This document shows, piece by piece, positions 35,336 to 43,947 of a stretch of DNA of 64,000 bases. Each line of letters starts with the position of its first letter. Within the stretch, counting starts at the first letter, position 1. A program made the translations under genes and the position numbers. This DNA is from Bacteroidota bacterium (GTDB lineage Bacteria; Bacteroidota; Bacteroidia; Chitinophagales; Chitinophagaceae): NCBI GenBank assembly GCA_023386555.1, contig JAEWJK010000003.1, forward strand, positions 62,001-126,000, in the 5' to 3' direction. Below the pieces are notes generated by a model. That model was not told the origin of the DNA and ran no database searches. It saw only the letters and a program-made list of their open reading frames with translations.

Positions 35336-35405
35336 TTCACCGAAATAAAAATTCAACCTGTCAGTTGTTTGCTCACAGGTTAAAATCATTCACCGAAATA
35401 AAAAA
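35336..35405. repeat. Direct repeat pair related to the long dispersed repeat core
   Basis: TTCACCGAAATAAAAA occurs twice, at 35336 and 35389, around a 7-bp inverted repeat (AACCTGT / ACAGGTT). The motif is also in the core of long copies B and C. It is between the rplI terminator and the TonB-receptor promoter. Confidence 0.5.
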
Positions 35406-35433
35406 TCCCATCCAATAAACTCCGGATGGGATT
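35404..35433 (-). terminator. Terminator of the rpsF-rpsR-rplI operon
   Basis: A 10-bp stem (AATCCCATCC at 35404-35413, complement at 35424-35433), 10-nt loop, and on the minus strand a following T-run. Confidence 0.8.
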
Positions 35434-35454
35434 CTTTGCCAAGGTCAAAAAATA

Positions 35455-35901
35455 TTATTCACTTACTACTTCAAATTCGATCTCGGTATTGTTTCCGTTG
35501 CCAAAATCAATCGAAGCTTTATGTGTACCTAATTCTTTTACTTCTTCTACTAAAGAAATTCTCTTGCGGTCGATCTCGTAACCCTTTTGATCACGTATAG
35601 CTCTTGCAATCTGTAAAGATGTAACGCTACCAAAGATCTTACCGCTCGTACCTGTTTTAGCAGTGAGCTTAACAGCTGAAGATTGTAAAGCACCAATAAC
35701 GCTTTTAATTTCAGCCAGCATTTTATCTTCTTTCTTCTTAGCAACTTTCTGACGCTCCTGTAATTGCTTTAAGTTAGAAGGACTTGCTTCTACAGCGAAT
35801 TTCTGAGGGATGAGGTAGTTTCTTGCATAACCATTTTTTACTGTTACCAGTTCATTGGCTCCACCAAGATTATCTACATCCTTAATTAATATTACCTGCA
35901 T
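35455..35901 (-). CDS. rplI: Ribosomal protein bL9
   Basis: A 148-residue large-subunit protein. The N-terminal MQVILIKDVDNLGG and NGYARNYLIPQKFAV, a long helical linker (about 45-75) and a C-terminal domain with SGKIFGSVTSLQIARAI are the bL9 pattern. The upstream ATG at 35922 adds residues outside the family pattern. It is the last gene of the rpsF-rpsR-rplI operon, but an unusually long 144-bp gap separates it from rpsR. Confidence 0.97.
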   Translation of the reverse strand: MQVILIKDVDNLGGANELVTVKNGYARNYLIPQKFAVEASPSNLKQLQERQKVAKKKEDKMLAEIKSVIGALQSSAVKLTAKTGTSGKIFGSVTSLQIARAIRDQKGYEIDRKRISLVEEVKELGTHKASIDFGNGNNTEIEFEVVSE

Positions 35902-36045
35902 GGTTTTGTTTTTAGTTCCCAAGAGCCCAATCTGAGATTGTGACTGTCTTCCGTTCGTACGGAATTAGGGATGGTGACTAAATATGGTGAGTGGTCAATT
36001 GCCAGTCGTGAGTTATTCACGTCTAACAATTCACGTTTCACGTTC
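35902..36045 (-). other. Long rpsR-rplI gap with a hairpin
   Basis: A non-coding stretch inside a normally compact operon. It contains a short stem-loop (TTCCGT, TCGT loop, ACGGAA at 35949-35964) and some repeat-like sequence (TTCACGTTTCACG near 36031). A regulatory or insertion role is possible; nothing else was seen. Confidence 0.4.
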
Positions 36046-36312
36046 TTATTTCAATAAATCTGTTACATAAGGCATCAAAGCCATCTGGCGAGCCTTTTTA
36101 ACTGCATCAGACACTTTACGCTGATACTTCAAAGAGTTACCTGTTAAACGACGAGGCAATAATTTACCTTGTTCATTCACAAACTTCTTCAAAAACTCAG
36201 TGTCTTTGTAATCAATGTAACGGATACCGTACTTCTTAAAACGACAGAACTTTTTCTTAGGCTTCTCAGCTTTGATCGCCGTTAGGTATTTAATTTCATT
36301 TGCTTTTGCCAT
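36046..36312 (-). CDS. rpsR: Ribosomal protein bS18
   Basis: An 88-residue small-subunit protein from MAKANEIKY, 4 bp after rpsF. Seen: KKFCRFKKYGIRYIDYKD and GKLLPRRLTGNSLKYQRKVSDAVKKARQMALMPY, the family core. A longer frame to 36378 would overlap rpsF and is not used. Confidence 0.97.
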   Translation of the reverse strand: MAKANEIKYLTAIKAEKPKKKFCRFKKYGIRYIDYKDTEFLKKFVNEQGKLLPRRLTGNSLKYQRKVSDAVKKARQMALMPYVTDLLK

Positions 36313-36316
36313 GATA

Positions 36317-36670
36317 TTAACCCTCCGCTTTTTCGGTTCCTGTAGGTACGCCACTTCTCTTTCTGGAATTATACTCAACGGCGTATTTGTCGAGCTTAGT
36401 TACCATGTGACGCATTACCTGCTCGTCACGCAGCATTTGGATCTTAAGACCCTCATTGAGGTTGGATGGCCCAGTAAATTCAAGAACCCAGTAAATTCCT
36501 GTGGTTTTCTTTTGAACCGGATAGGCCAGTGATTTTAATCCCCAAGGGTTGCTGTGCACTATACTTCCACCGTTTGCAGAAATGTAATCGGTGTACTTTT
36601 TCTGAATAGATTTGAACTCATCTTCAGAAAGCACAGGGGTAAAAATCACCATCAATTCGTAATTGTTCAT
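36317..36670 (-). CDS. rpsF: Ribosomal protein bS6
   Basis: A 117-residue protein with the bS6 opening (MNNYELMVIFTPVLSEDE), GSIVHSNPWGLKSLAYPVQKKTTGIYWVLEF and IQMLRDEQVMRHMVTKLDKYAVEY. It is the first gene of the rpsF-rpsR-rplI operon, with a promoter (36730-36759) and a short hairpin in the leader. In many bacteria the S6:S18 complex autoregulates through a leader RNA. Confidence 0.97.
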   Translation of the reverse strand: MNNYELMVIFTPVLSEDEFKSIQKKYTDYISANGGSIVHSNPWGLKSLAYPVQKKTTGIYWVLEFTGPSNLNEGLKIQMLRDEQVMRHMVTKLDKYAVEYNSRKRSGVPTGTEKAEG

Positions 36671-36704
36671 TACCCTGATTTTGTTGTTTAAAAAATTGTT
36701 TAAT

Positions 36705-36759
36705 CCGACCAGTTTCTATGATCGGGCGGCAAAGGTAAGGTTCTGGCACTAAAAACCAA
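36705..36759 (-). promoter_or_regulatory. rpsF promoter and leader hairpin
   Basis: On the minus strand, TTG (36757-36759), 19 bp, then TACCTTTG (36730-36737). Immediately downstream is a 6-bp stem (36705-36710 with 36720-36725) with CCG at its ends, located near the transcript start. It could be the S6:S18 leader, which is known to contain a CCG motif, but I did not verify the conserved structure. Confidence 0.5.
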
Positions 36760-36858
36760 GAGAGATATTGATTTTGACACCGGCTTTTGAAGCTATTTTA
36801 AGCTTTTGTTGTGGCAATCTGGCAATGTGCTTTGCTTCTGTCTCGCTTCTCTTTGGCT

Positions 36859-36902
36859 TCTGTCTGGGATGTGTCTGGGTTGTGTCTGGGTTGTGTCTGG
36901 GA
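36859..36902. repeat. 11-bp tandem repeat, four copies
   Basis: Units TGTGTCTGGG with a final T or A, four times (first copy starts TCTG). It lies in the gene-free 36671-37048 stretch between rpsF and pepE; apart from it and the rpsF leader I see no gene there (a plus-strand frame across it is a product of the repeat). Confidence 0.8.
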
Positions 36903-37048
36903 GTTTATAGGTTAGGCATCGGTTCAGACACTGGTTCTCATAGGAATGTCAGTTAGGTAATAGGTATCTTAGCTTTTATCTGCCGCTATACCGTCAATAT
37001 CTCTACATCAAGCCCTGTTCGCTTTGCATCCATTGTGAAACAAGCAAA

Positions 37049-37768
37049 TCATTTTAAATGTAGCAGGTGAGCAATATCTTCATCTGGTTGTATCTCAGCT
37101 TTTTGAAGTTCACCATCCTTATTTTTCATTAATATTCCTGATTTATCGCCAATCAACTGCAATTTTTCTTTATCTAGCAATAAAGCGGTGCCTTCAGGTA
37201 AACAAACCACTTTCATTTCTGGATTTAATTTTACAAACTCAGTTAACCGTTGATCTCTTGTTTCTCCATTATGCCCTTCAATCACTACATTATAATAATG
37301 CGGATTGATCTGGAACGGAAAGAAATTCAATGCCCGGAAGCTCTTAGGTTCAATGATAGGCATATCGTTCGTGGTACAAATGGTAGCTCCGGTAATATTG
37401 GCTCCGGCACTCCAGCCGATATAGGGTGTGCCGGCTTTTACTTTGCCTTTAACCAGGTTCAGAAGGTCTGCTTCATACAAATCATGCAATAGTTTAAAAG
37501 TATTGCCACCACTCACCATAATCACATCAGCATCTTCTATAAGACTGGTTCCATTTTCTTTGGTAACAACATCTATACTATAAGGTAATTCCGCAAAAGC
37601 ATTTACAACCATTTTGGTTAATGGCGTTTTATCTTCATCAACAAAGGCGAAAGGAATGAAAGCAATTCTTAGTGAGGTATTTCCTAAAAACTGTTTGATC
37701 TGCGGTATCGCCATTTCCAGGTATCCACTGTTTCCAACTCTTGAACTGCTTAATGCAAGTATTTTCAT
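37049..37768 (-). CDS. pepE: Peptidase E (alpha-aspartyl dipeptidase)
   Basis: A 239-residue cytosolic serine dipeptidase of the S51 family, cleaving Asp-X dipeptides. From MKILALSSSR the catalytic residues fall at the same numbers as in E. coli PepE: Ser120 in GWSAGAN, Asp135 in CTTND, His157 in NPHYYN. Length agrees. An ATG 15 bp upstream is within a -7 box-like sequence (CAAAAATA at 37781, TATTTTTG on the minus strand). It is monocistronic. Confidence 0.95.
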   Translation of the reverse strand: MKILALSSSRVGNSGYLEMAIPQIKQFLGNTSLRIAFIPFAFVDEDKTPLTKMVVNAFAELPYSIDVVTKENGTSLIEDADVIMVSGGNTFKLLHDLYEADLLNLVKGKVKAGTPYIGWSAGANITGATICTTNDMPIIEPKSFRALNFFPFQINPHYYNVVIEGHNGETRDQRLTEFVKLNPEMKVVCLPEGTALLLDKEKLQLIGDKSGILMKNKDGELQKAEIQPDEDIAHLLHLK

Positions 37769-37872
37769 CTTGGTCATTTGCAAAAATAATTAACAAATGA
37801 GTGTCTTCACAGTCGGCTTTTAATCACTCTTATAACTCAACTTCCTTTCATAATAAATTTTTAATGGATATG

Positions 37873-37888
37873 TGTATTATTTAATACA
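37873..37888. promoter_or_regulatory. Operator-like inverted repeat upstream of the small gene
   Basis: TGTATTATTTAATACA: 7-bp arms around TT, 49 bp upstream of the 30-residue gene's ATG. Operator-like by symmetry; the protein binding it is unknown. Confidence 0.35.
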
Positions 37889-37936
37889 TCCGTATAGTAT
37901 TTATCATGAACTTGCACACATAATAAAGGACAGACT

Positions 37937-38029
37937 ATGAAAGAAGCACTGAAAAAATTATACGACCTTATTACCAAGCCAGCCCCAAAGAAAGTATTGA
38001 TTCCTGTGAGAGCGAATAACGGCCGTTAA
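37937..38029 (+). CDS. 30-residue small protein with its own terminator
   Basis: ATG at 37937, TAA at 38027: a 30-residue basic protein (MKEALKKLYDLITKPAPKKV and LIPVRANNGR). An AAAGGA sequence 7 bp before the ATG could be a ribosome-binding site, and a strong terminator lies 26 bp downstream. There is an operator-like palindrome at 37873. The first half can form a short amphipathic helix. Membrane association or nucleic-acid binding is possible; function unknown. The gene is too short for standard gene-finders. Confidence 0.6.
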   Translation: MKEALKKLYDLITKPAPKKVLIPVRANNGR

Positions 38030-38054
38030 TATAATTACCCCTACTGAAAAGCTG

Positions 38055-38086
38055 AAAGCATAAGTTATCCTCTTATGCTTTTTTTA
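38055..38086 (+). terminator. Terminator of the small gene
   Basis: A 10-bp stem (AAAGCATAAG with its complement at 38072-38081), 7-nt loop, then a T-run. It sits between the small gene and the next one. Confidence 0.8.
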
Positions 38087-38130
38087 TTTGCATATTAAGC
38101 GGTACTACTAAGATTTCTGATATTTAGCTT

Positions 38131-38559
38131 GTGAAAACAGAACAAAAAAAGATTGACTTCATCAATAAACTGCTGGAAGATTGTGTGCTGGCATATCCGG
38201 TGTCTTCATTTGTAATTGGTATATATCAACAATACCAGCGAAGAGGCTGGCTTACTAAAAGACAATTGCAAGGTTTATACGATAAAGCTGCAATGATCAA
38301 TGATATGCCACCAGAACGTCTGGCTTCATTGGAAGCACTCATCAAAAAAATGCCTGATAGAATTAAGTCTGAATTACCGCAGGCAAAACCTTTATACGAA
38401 AAAGATGAAAGTGTTGGACAAACCATCAACGCTATTCTTTCAAAATATCCGCAACACAAACGAGTGCTGTTCTTTCAATCGAAATATCAAAACAACGAAC
38501 AATTGAATGCTGCAGAAGTTGCAGAATTAATAAGATTCAAAACAATATTAAAAGTATAA
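38131..38559 (+). CDS. Hypothetical cytosolic protein (GTG start)
   Basis: A 142-residue protein of unknown function starting at GTG. It is helical and polar: residues 25-60 contain FVIGIYQQYQRRGWLTKRQLQGLYDKA, which looks like a small helical zinc-less DNA-binding or adapter domain. No metal or catalytic motifs were found. Its TAA is the left end of the inverted repeat at 38559. Confidence 0.6.
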   Translation: MKTEQKKIDFINKLLEDCVLAYPVSSFVIGIYQQYQRRGWLTKRQLQGLYDKAAMINDMPPERLASLEALIKKMPDRIKSELPQAKPLYEKDESVGQTINAILSKYPQHKRVLFFQSKYQNNEQLNAAEVAELIRFKTILKV

Positions 38560-38725
38560 TTCACGCAAAGCCGCAAAGTAAGTAAGACGCAAAAGATGTG
38601 ATCTTTAAAGGTAGTAGGTGGTCACAACCGAATTTTAAGATCATATAATACAGAAAGTAGCAAAAACAATAAGCTGCTAAACACAAATCTTTCCGACTTT
38701 GCTCCTTAGCGCCTTTGCGTGAAAT
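38559..38725. repeat. Inverted-repeat element with TTCACGCAAAG ends
   Basis: A 167-bp stretch bounded by TTCACGCAAAG (38560-38570) and its complement CTTTGCGTGAA (38713-38723), with a further CGCAAAG/ACGCAAAAG near the left end. It contains no ORF. It resembles common Bacteroidota intergenic inverted repeats rather than an IS. Confidence 0.65.
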
Positions 38726-38760
38726 TGTTTCTTTAATTTGCCTCTCATAATCACTTACAA

Positions 38761-40347
38761 TTGAAAAGACTGCATCCTGCCATACTCAGCATTGCTTCAG
38801 GAATTATCTTGTGGTTGAGCTGGCCAACATCTCCATTAACGGCATTTATTTTTTTTGGATTTGTGCCCATGCTGTTAGTAGCAGATCTTGATCTTACCCG
38901 GAAAAATTTCTTCGGCCATAGCTTTCTTGCCATGTTAATATGGAATGCAGGCACTACCTGGTGGATATGGAATTCAACCAGCGTAGGTTCTGTTGCAGCC
39001 ATTGCAGCCAATGCATTGCTGATGTGTTTACCATGGTGGGGCTATGTGGTTTTCAAAGAAAAGTTTGGCAGAAAAGCAGGATATTTTTCATTGATAGCTT
39101 TCTGGATGGCATTTGAATTTATTCATTTGAACTGGCAATTAAGCTGGCCATGGTTGTCATTAGGAAATGTATTTGCATCTCAACCTGATTGGGTACAATG
39201 GTATGAATACACGGGAATTGGTGGAGGAACGTTATGGGTATTATTAGTGAATGTATTGGTGTATGATTGGATGTTTGGAGGAGAAGGGAAAAGTAAGAAG
39301 TCAAAAGTAACAAAGGCAATATCGATTACAATTCTTCTATTATCACCCATTCTGTTTTCTAAGTTAATCGAATTGGCTAATCTGAATTTTAAAGAGTTCA
39401 AACGGCAGGTAGTAATTATCCAACCAAACATAGACCCTTACGAAAAATTTGAAAGCGGTACCACTGCACAACAAATACAAACACATCTTAATCTTACAAG
39501 ATCAGCAATTGATTCAAATACAAAACTTATCATCTGGCCCGAAACTGCTTTGTCTGCTAACACAGAAATCAGCAACGTAGAAAATGTACCGGATTACAGA
39601 CCTGTATTTGAATTTCTGCAACAACATCCTAATACAACTTTACTAAGTGGAATAGAAACCTATCGTTTATACGGAACAGAAAAACCTTCATCACCTTATG
39701 CAAGAAAAACTGGTGATGGTGTTTACTATGATTCATATAATGCTGCAGTAAGTATAAAACATGGTGAGCCACTTCAGTTTTACATCAAAAGCAAACTGGT
39801 TCCGGGTGTTGAAACACTTCCGTCGTTTCTAAATTTCATGGGACCGATATTCGAAAAATTTGGCGGCACTACAGGTGGTTATGCAATGGATACTTCCTCA
39901 ATCGCATTTCGGAATAATGGCAATCCTTTTATTACTGCTCCTATTATTTGTTACGAAAGTATCTATGGAGAATATGTTGCCAGCTATGTACAAAAAGGTG
40001 CAAATATCTTAACCATTATGACCAATGACGGATGGTGGGGAAATACTCCAGGTCATAAACAACACCTCGACTATGCAAGATTAAGAGCCATTGAAACAAG
40101 AAGATGGATAGCAAGAAGTGCCAATACCGGTATCTCGGCTGTTATCGATAATTATGGAAACATTGTATCAACACAGCCGTGGGATAAACCTGCAGTTATC
40201 AAATACAATATTCCGGTAACTAGTCGGGAAACTTTTTATGTGAAATATGGTGATTATCTCTACCGGTTTTTCTCACTGCTGGCAGGAATATTGCTGCTTT
40301 GGAACCTGTTCATCGTTGCTAAGAAGAAGTTGAGCCGATCGAAATAA
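38761..40347 (+). CDS. lnt: Apolipoprotein N-acyltransferase
   Basis: A 528-residue inner-membrane enzyme that adds the N-acyl chain to lipoproteins. The start is a TTG at 38761. Five or six membrane segments cover the first 190 residues, then the nitrilase domain: VIIQPNIDPYEKF, WPETAL (catalytic Glu), YIKSKLVPGVE (Lys), ICYESIYGEY (Cys nucleophile), MTNDGWWG. A last membrane segment ends the protein. The presence of all three catalytic residues makes the assignment firm. Confidence 0.94.
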   Translation: MKRLHPAILSIASGIILWLSWPTSPLTAFIFFGFVPMLLVADLDLTRKNFFGHSFLAMLIWNAGTTWWIWNSTSVGSVAAIAANALLMCLPWWGYVVFKEKFGRKAGYFSLIAFWMAFEFIHLNWQLSWPWLSLGNVFASQPDWVQWYEYTGIGGGTLWVLLVNVLVYDWMFGGEGKSKKSKVTKAISITILLLSPILFSKLIELANLNFKEFKRQVVIIQPNIDPYEKFESGTTAQQIQTHLNLTRSAIDSNTKLIIWPETALSANTEISNVENVPDYRPVFEFLQQHPNTTLLSGIETYRLYGTEKPSSPYARKTGDGVYYDSYNAAVSIKHGEPLQFYIKSKLVPGVETLPSFLNFMGPIFEKFGGTTGGYAMDTSSIAFRNNGNPFITAPIICYESIYGEYVASYVQKGANILTIMTNDGWWGNTPGHKQHLDYARLRAIETRRWIARSANTGISAVIDNYGNIVSTQPWDKPAVIKYNIPVTSRETFYVKYGDYLYRFFSLLAGILLLWNLFIVAKKKLSRSK

Positions 40348-40380
40348 ATAGCAACATTAATTCAAATCAAATCATTTCCT

Positions 40381-41199
40381 GTGCTGAAAAATTTCCAGTA
40401 TTTCAACACTTCTATTTCATATAGAATAGAAGGTACCGGTGAACCAATTGTTTTGCTTCATGGTTTTGGAGAAGACAGTAAAATCTGGAACAGCCAGGTA
40501 GAATATCTCAAAGAAAAATATCTCGTTATCATTCCTGATATTCCCGGTAGTGGCAAAAGCACTATGCTGGAAGGATTATCACAAGCCATCACATTAGGTG
40601 ATTATGCTGTCTGCATCCAGGCATTATTACTTCATGAAAAGATCACGGAATGTTTCATGTTTGGTCATAGCATGGGTGGCTATATCACTTTAGCTTTCGT
40701 GGAATTGTATCCAAATCTTGTAAAAGGTTTTGGCCTTATTCATTCAACCGCATTTGCAGATAATGAAGAGAAAAAACAAAACCGTCAGAAGGGTATTGAA
40801 ATGATGGAGCAATACGGTGCAGCATCATTTTTAAAAAATACGATTCCGAATTTATTTGGCTCATCGTTCAAAGAACAACATCCTGAAGTTGTTCAGCAAT
40901 TGATAGATGATTCGGCTCAATTCTCCACACTTGCCTGCCAGCAATATTATACGGCAATGATGAACAGGCCTGATCGTCAGCTTGCTTTAAAGAACAGTAA
41001 AGTGCCTGTACTTTTTGTTGCAGGAACGGAAGATGTGGCTGCTCCATTAAATGATGTGTTGGAACAATCAAAGCTTCCGGCTATTTCGTATATTCATGTG
41101 CTGGATGGTGTTGGACATATGGGAATGCTGGAAGCACCCGAAAAGATTTCTCAATATCTTGATACATTCATCAGCCAGGCAGTTGAAGCAAATGTTTAA
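40381..41199 (+). CDS. Alpha/beta hydrolase
   Basis: A 272-residue hydrolase beginning with GTG. HGFGEDSKIWN forms the oxyanion hole, Ser97 is in GHSMGG, the acid is in FVAGTEDVAAPL and the His in GVGHMGML. Substrate unknown; the group includes esterases and C-C hydrolases. The TAA (41197-41199) overlaps the ATG of the next gene, so they are translationally coupled. Confidence 0.9.
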   Translation: MLKNFQYFNTSISYRIEGTGEPIVLLHGFGEDSKIWNSQVEYLKEKYLVIIPDIPGSGKSTMLEGLSQAITLGDYAVCIQALLLHEKITECFMFGHSMGGYITLAFVELYPNLVKGFGLIHSTAFADNEEKKQNRQKGIEMMEQYGAASFLKNTIPNLFGSSFKEQHPEVVQQLIDDSAQFSTLACQQYYTAMMNRPDRQLALKNSKVPVLFVAGTEDVAAPLNDVLEQSKLPAISYIHVLDGVGHMGMLEAPEKISQYLDTFISQAVEANV

Positions 41200-43805
41200 T
41201 GATAAAGAGAATTTTGATACTGCTCCTGCTGATCACTTCGGTCAGTGTCCATGCTGCACACATTGCAGGTGGAGAACTTCAATATACCTATCTCGGTCCT
41301 GGTTCAGGTAATACAGACAGGTACCAGGTTACTTTGAGATTGTTCAGAGAGTGTTCATCAAATGGCCCTCAGTTAGCCAATGAAATCGTAAACGTAGGAG
41401 CTTACAGCAATTCTTCAAATACTTTAAGAGCTTCTGTATTTCTAAATCTTATAGGAGGAATTTATGTTATCCAGCTACAGGAAAATGCAATTCCTTGTCT
41501 GGTTGGATCACCTGACGTTTGCTACCAGGTAGCTGTTTATACAAACAGTATTGAATTACCAAGAATACCCGAAGGTTATACCCTTGCCTGGGCAAGATGT
41601 TGCAGGGCAATTGATTTAGCAAATGCCCAGGGACAGATTGGAGCAACATATATAGCGAAAATTCCCGGTTCAGATGTATTACCAAATGGTTTTAACAGCA
41701 GTCCGCAATTTGTTGTAAAAGATACTGCCTTGGTTTGTGGAGATAATGATTTTACATTAGACTTTGGTGCCTTTGATGCTGATGGAGATTCACTCAGCTA
41801 CGAATTTTGTGATGCTTATATTGGTGGTAGTAATGGAAATCAAAATGCACCTCCTCCTTTAAATCTTAGTCTAAACGAAATATCGTATGGAAGCGGTTAT
41901 TCCGGCTTTCGACCAATGGGACCCGGTGTTGAGATAGATCCTGTTACAGGAATTATTTCAGGAGTTGCACCGGAAACACCGGGCAGATACGTAGTAAATG
42001 TTTGCATTACAGAATGGAGAAACGGTTTTGCAATCAGTCAGCATAGAAAAGATTTTATTCTAAAAGTGGGCGATTGCAACCTGATTGCAGCAAAGTTGAA
42101 AGATCAATACATAAACTGCGACAATTTTACCAGTGTTTTTCAAAATGAAAATAGCTCATCCGCTATACAATCTTATTTCTGGGATTTTGGTATAGCAGGA
42201 ATTACATCCGATACTTCAAATATGCCACAACCCAGTTTCACTTATCCTGATACAGGTGTTTACCAGATAAAACTCATCATCAATCGAAACCAGGAATGTT
42301 CTGATACTGCTACCTCAATTGTAAGAGTTTTCCCAGGCTTTGAACCGAATTTTAATGTTACCGGAAGTTGTTTTATGTCGCCGTTTTCGTACACTGATAT
42401 GAGTACGGCAACCTACGGTGTTATTAATAACTGGCGTTGGGATTTTGGTGTGACTGCACTTACCAATGATACCTCAAGATTGCAAAACCCTTCTTATCAA
42501 TACAATTCAACAGGAGATTATCTGGTAACGTTACTTGTTGAGAGTAGTAAGGGATGTATTGGAACCTTTCAGAAAATTGCTACTGCAACAGATAAACCTT
42601 TTCTAAAACTTCCTTTTAAAGATACTTTGATGTGCAGTGCCGATTCACTGACTATAAATGCAGAAGGTTCAGGTATATTTCAGTGGACACCGAACATTAA
42701 TATCATAAATAGCAATACAGCCAATCCAACAGTGTTTCCGAAAGATACCTTGTATTATGTTGTAGAGCTAACAGAAAATAATTGTGTTGCAAAAGATTCG
42801 TTACGAATTAATATTGTTGATACGGTACAATTAAGTATTGGGCAAGACACAGCAATTTGCCAGACCGATAGTATACAAATGAAAGTGCAGAGTTATGCAG
42901 TGGCATATTCATGGTCACCATCTGAAGGCTTGGATGATGTAAATAAAAAAGAACCTTACGCATCTCCGTTTTCAACTATGACCTATCATTTAGTTGCCGC
43001 TGTTGGAAGGTGTGAAGCAAGAGATTCCATTACCATAAGAGTGTCACCCTATCCAATTTCTAAAGTCGGCAATGATACAGCCATTTGCTTTGGCGATAGA
43101 ATACAATTGAATGGTTTAGCCGTAACCAATGGTTATATGTGGACTCCTGCGAATAATTTGATCAATAGTAACAGTCTTACGCCAATTGCAGGACCATCAG
43201 GAACTACATCATATATTCTTACAGCTACAGGATACCAGGAATGTCCGAAATCAGTTTATGATACAATAACAATAACGGTTATTCCACCAGTAAAAGCCTT
43301 TGCCGGAAATGACACAACCATTATCGGAGATCAACCTTTACTATTGAATGCTACAGGAGGGGAAAATTATTCCTGGTCACCTGCTATTTACATGAATAAC
43401 CCATCAGTTCCAAACCCAACTGTGTTGTTGAGTAATAATATTGATGAGATGTTATATAAGGTTACGGTTACTACTGAAGAAGGTTGTAAAGGAGAAGATG
43501 AAATAAAAATAATTGTGTTTAAAACCGGCCCCCAGATTTTTGTACCAGATGCTTTTACACCAAATAATGATACTAGGAACGATCTGCTATATCCGGTAAT
43601 TATAGGAATGAAACAACTCAGTTTCTTCCGTGTTTATAATCGTTTTGGTCAGCTATTGTTCAACACATCCGAAATTGGAAAAGGATGGGATGGAACGTTT
43701 GGCGGTAAAGAACAAACTCCGGGAACTTATGTGTATATGGCACAGGCCATTAACTATAAAGGAGAAATCGTATCTAAAAAGGGAACCGTTCTGTTGATAA
43801 GATAA
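41199..43805 (+). CDS. Giant T9SS type-B surface protein with PKD-like domains, copy 1
   Basis: An 868-residue exported protein (signal to about residue 19, SVHA). The first 300 residues have a Cys-rich N-terminal domain (AAHIAGGELQYTYLG, TLRLFRECSSNG, CYQVAVYT), two PKD-like domains follow (SYFWDFGIAGITSD and NNWRWDFGV), then beta-rich repeats with FLKLPFKDTLMCSADSL and LSIGQDTAICQTDS, and a gliding-motility-associated (CHU_C, type B) C-terminal sorting domain (FVPDAFTPNNDTRNDLL, FFRVYNRFGQLLF). It would be attached to the surface. It shares its layout with the next gene. Confidence 0.9.
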   Translation: MIKRILILLLLITSVSVHAAHIAGGELQYTYLGPGSGNTDRYQVTLRLFRECSSNGPQLANEIVNVGAYSNSSNTLRASVFLNLIGGIYVIQLQENAIPCLVGSPDVCYQVAVYTNSIELPRIPEGYTLAWARCCRAIDLANAQGQIGATYIAKIPGSDVLPNGFNSSPQFVVKDTALVCGDNDFTLDFGAFDADGDSLSYEFCDAYIGGSNGNQNAPPPLNLSLNEISYGSGYSGFRPMGPGVEIDPVTGIISGVAPETPGRYVVNVCITEWRNGFAISQHRKDFILKVGDCNLIAAKLKDQYINCDNFTSVFQNENSSSAIQSYFWDFGIAGITSDTSNMPQPSFTYPDTGVYQIKLIINRNQECSDTATSIVRVFPGFEPNFNVTGSCFMSPFSYTDMSTATYGVINNWRWDFGVTALTNDTSRLQNPSYQYNSTGDYLVTLLVESSKGCIGTFQKIATATDKPFLKLPFKDTLMCSADSLTINAEGSGIFQWTPNINIINSNTANPTVFPKDTLYYVVELTENNCVAKDSLRINIVDTVQLSIGQDTAICQTDSIQMKVQSYAVAYSWSPSEGLDDVNKKEPYASPFSTMTYHLVAAVGRCEARDSITIRVSPYPISKVGNDTAICFGDRIQLNGLAVTNGYMWTPANNLINSNSLTPIAGPSGTTSYILTATGYQECPKSVYDTITITVIPPVKAFAGNDTTIIGDQPLLLNATGGENYSWSPAIYMNNPSVPNPTVLLSNNIDEMLYKVTVTTEEGCKGEDEIKIIVFKTGPQIFVPDAFTPNNDTRNDLLYPVIIGMKQLSFFRVYNRFGQLLFNTSEIGKGWDGTFGGKEQTPGTYVYMAQAINYKGEIVSKKGTVLLIR

Positions 43806-43947
43806 CATAGCAAAGCAGCGATTTTACTGTTTCCCCAATCATAATATCAATTGTTGCAAAGCCGTTAAAAGAATGTAAATGAGCTGCATTTGTTTGTACA
43901 TTCATGGCTTCTTTCAGGAATAAATTGCTGCAGATAAATACTTACGA

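Noticed and set aside
36859..36902. Tandem repeat as a CRISPR array
   Set aside because: Units are contiguous 11-mers without spacers and there are no cas genes.
36768..36956. 62-residue plus-strand frame over the 11-bp repeats
   Set aside because: The frame is generated by the tandem repeat (CLGCVWVVSGLCLG-like) and has no coding support.
38559..38725. Inverted-repeat element as an insertion sequence
   Set aside because: Only 167 bp, no transposase, no clear target-site duplication seen.
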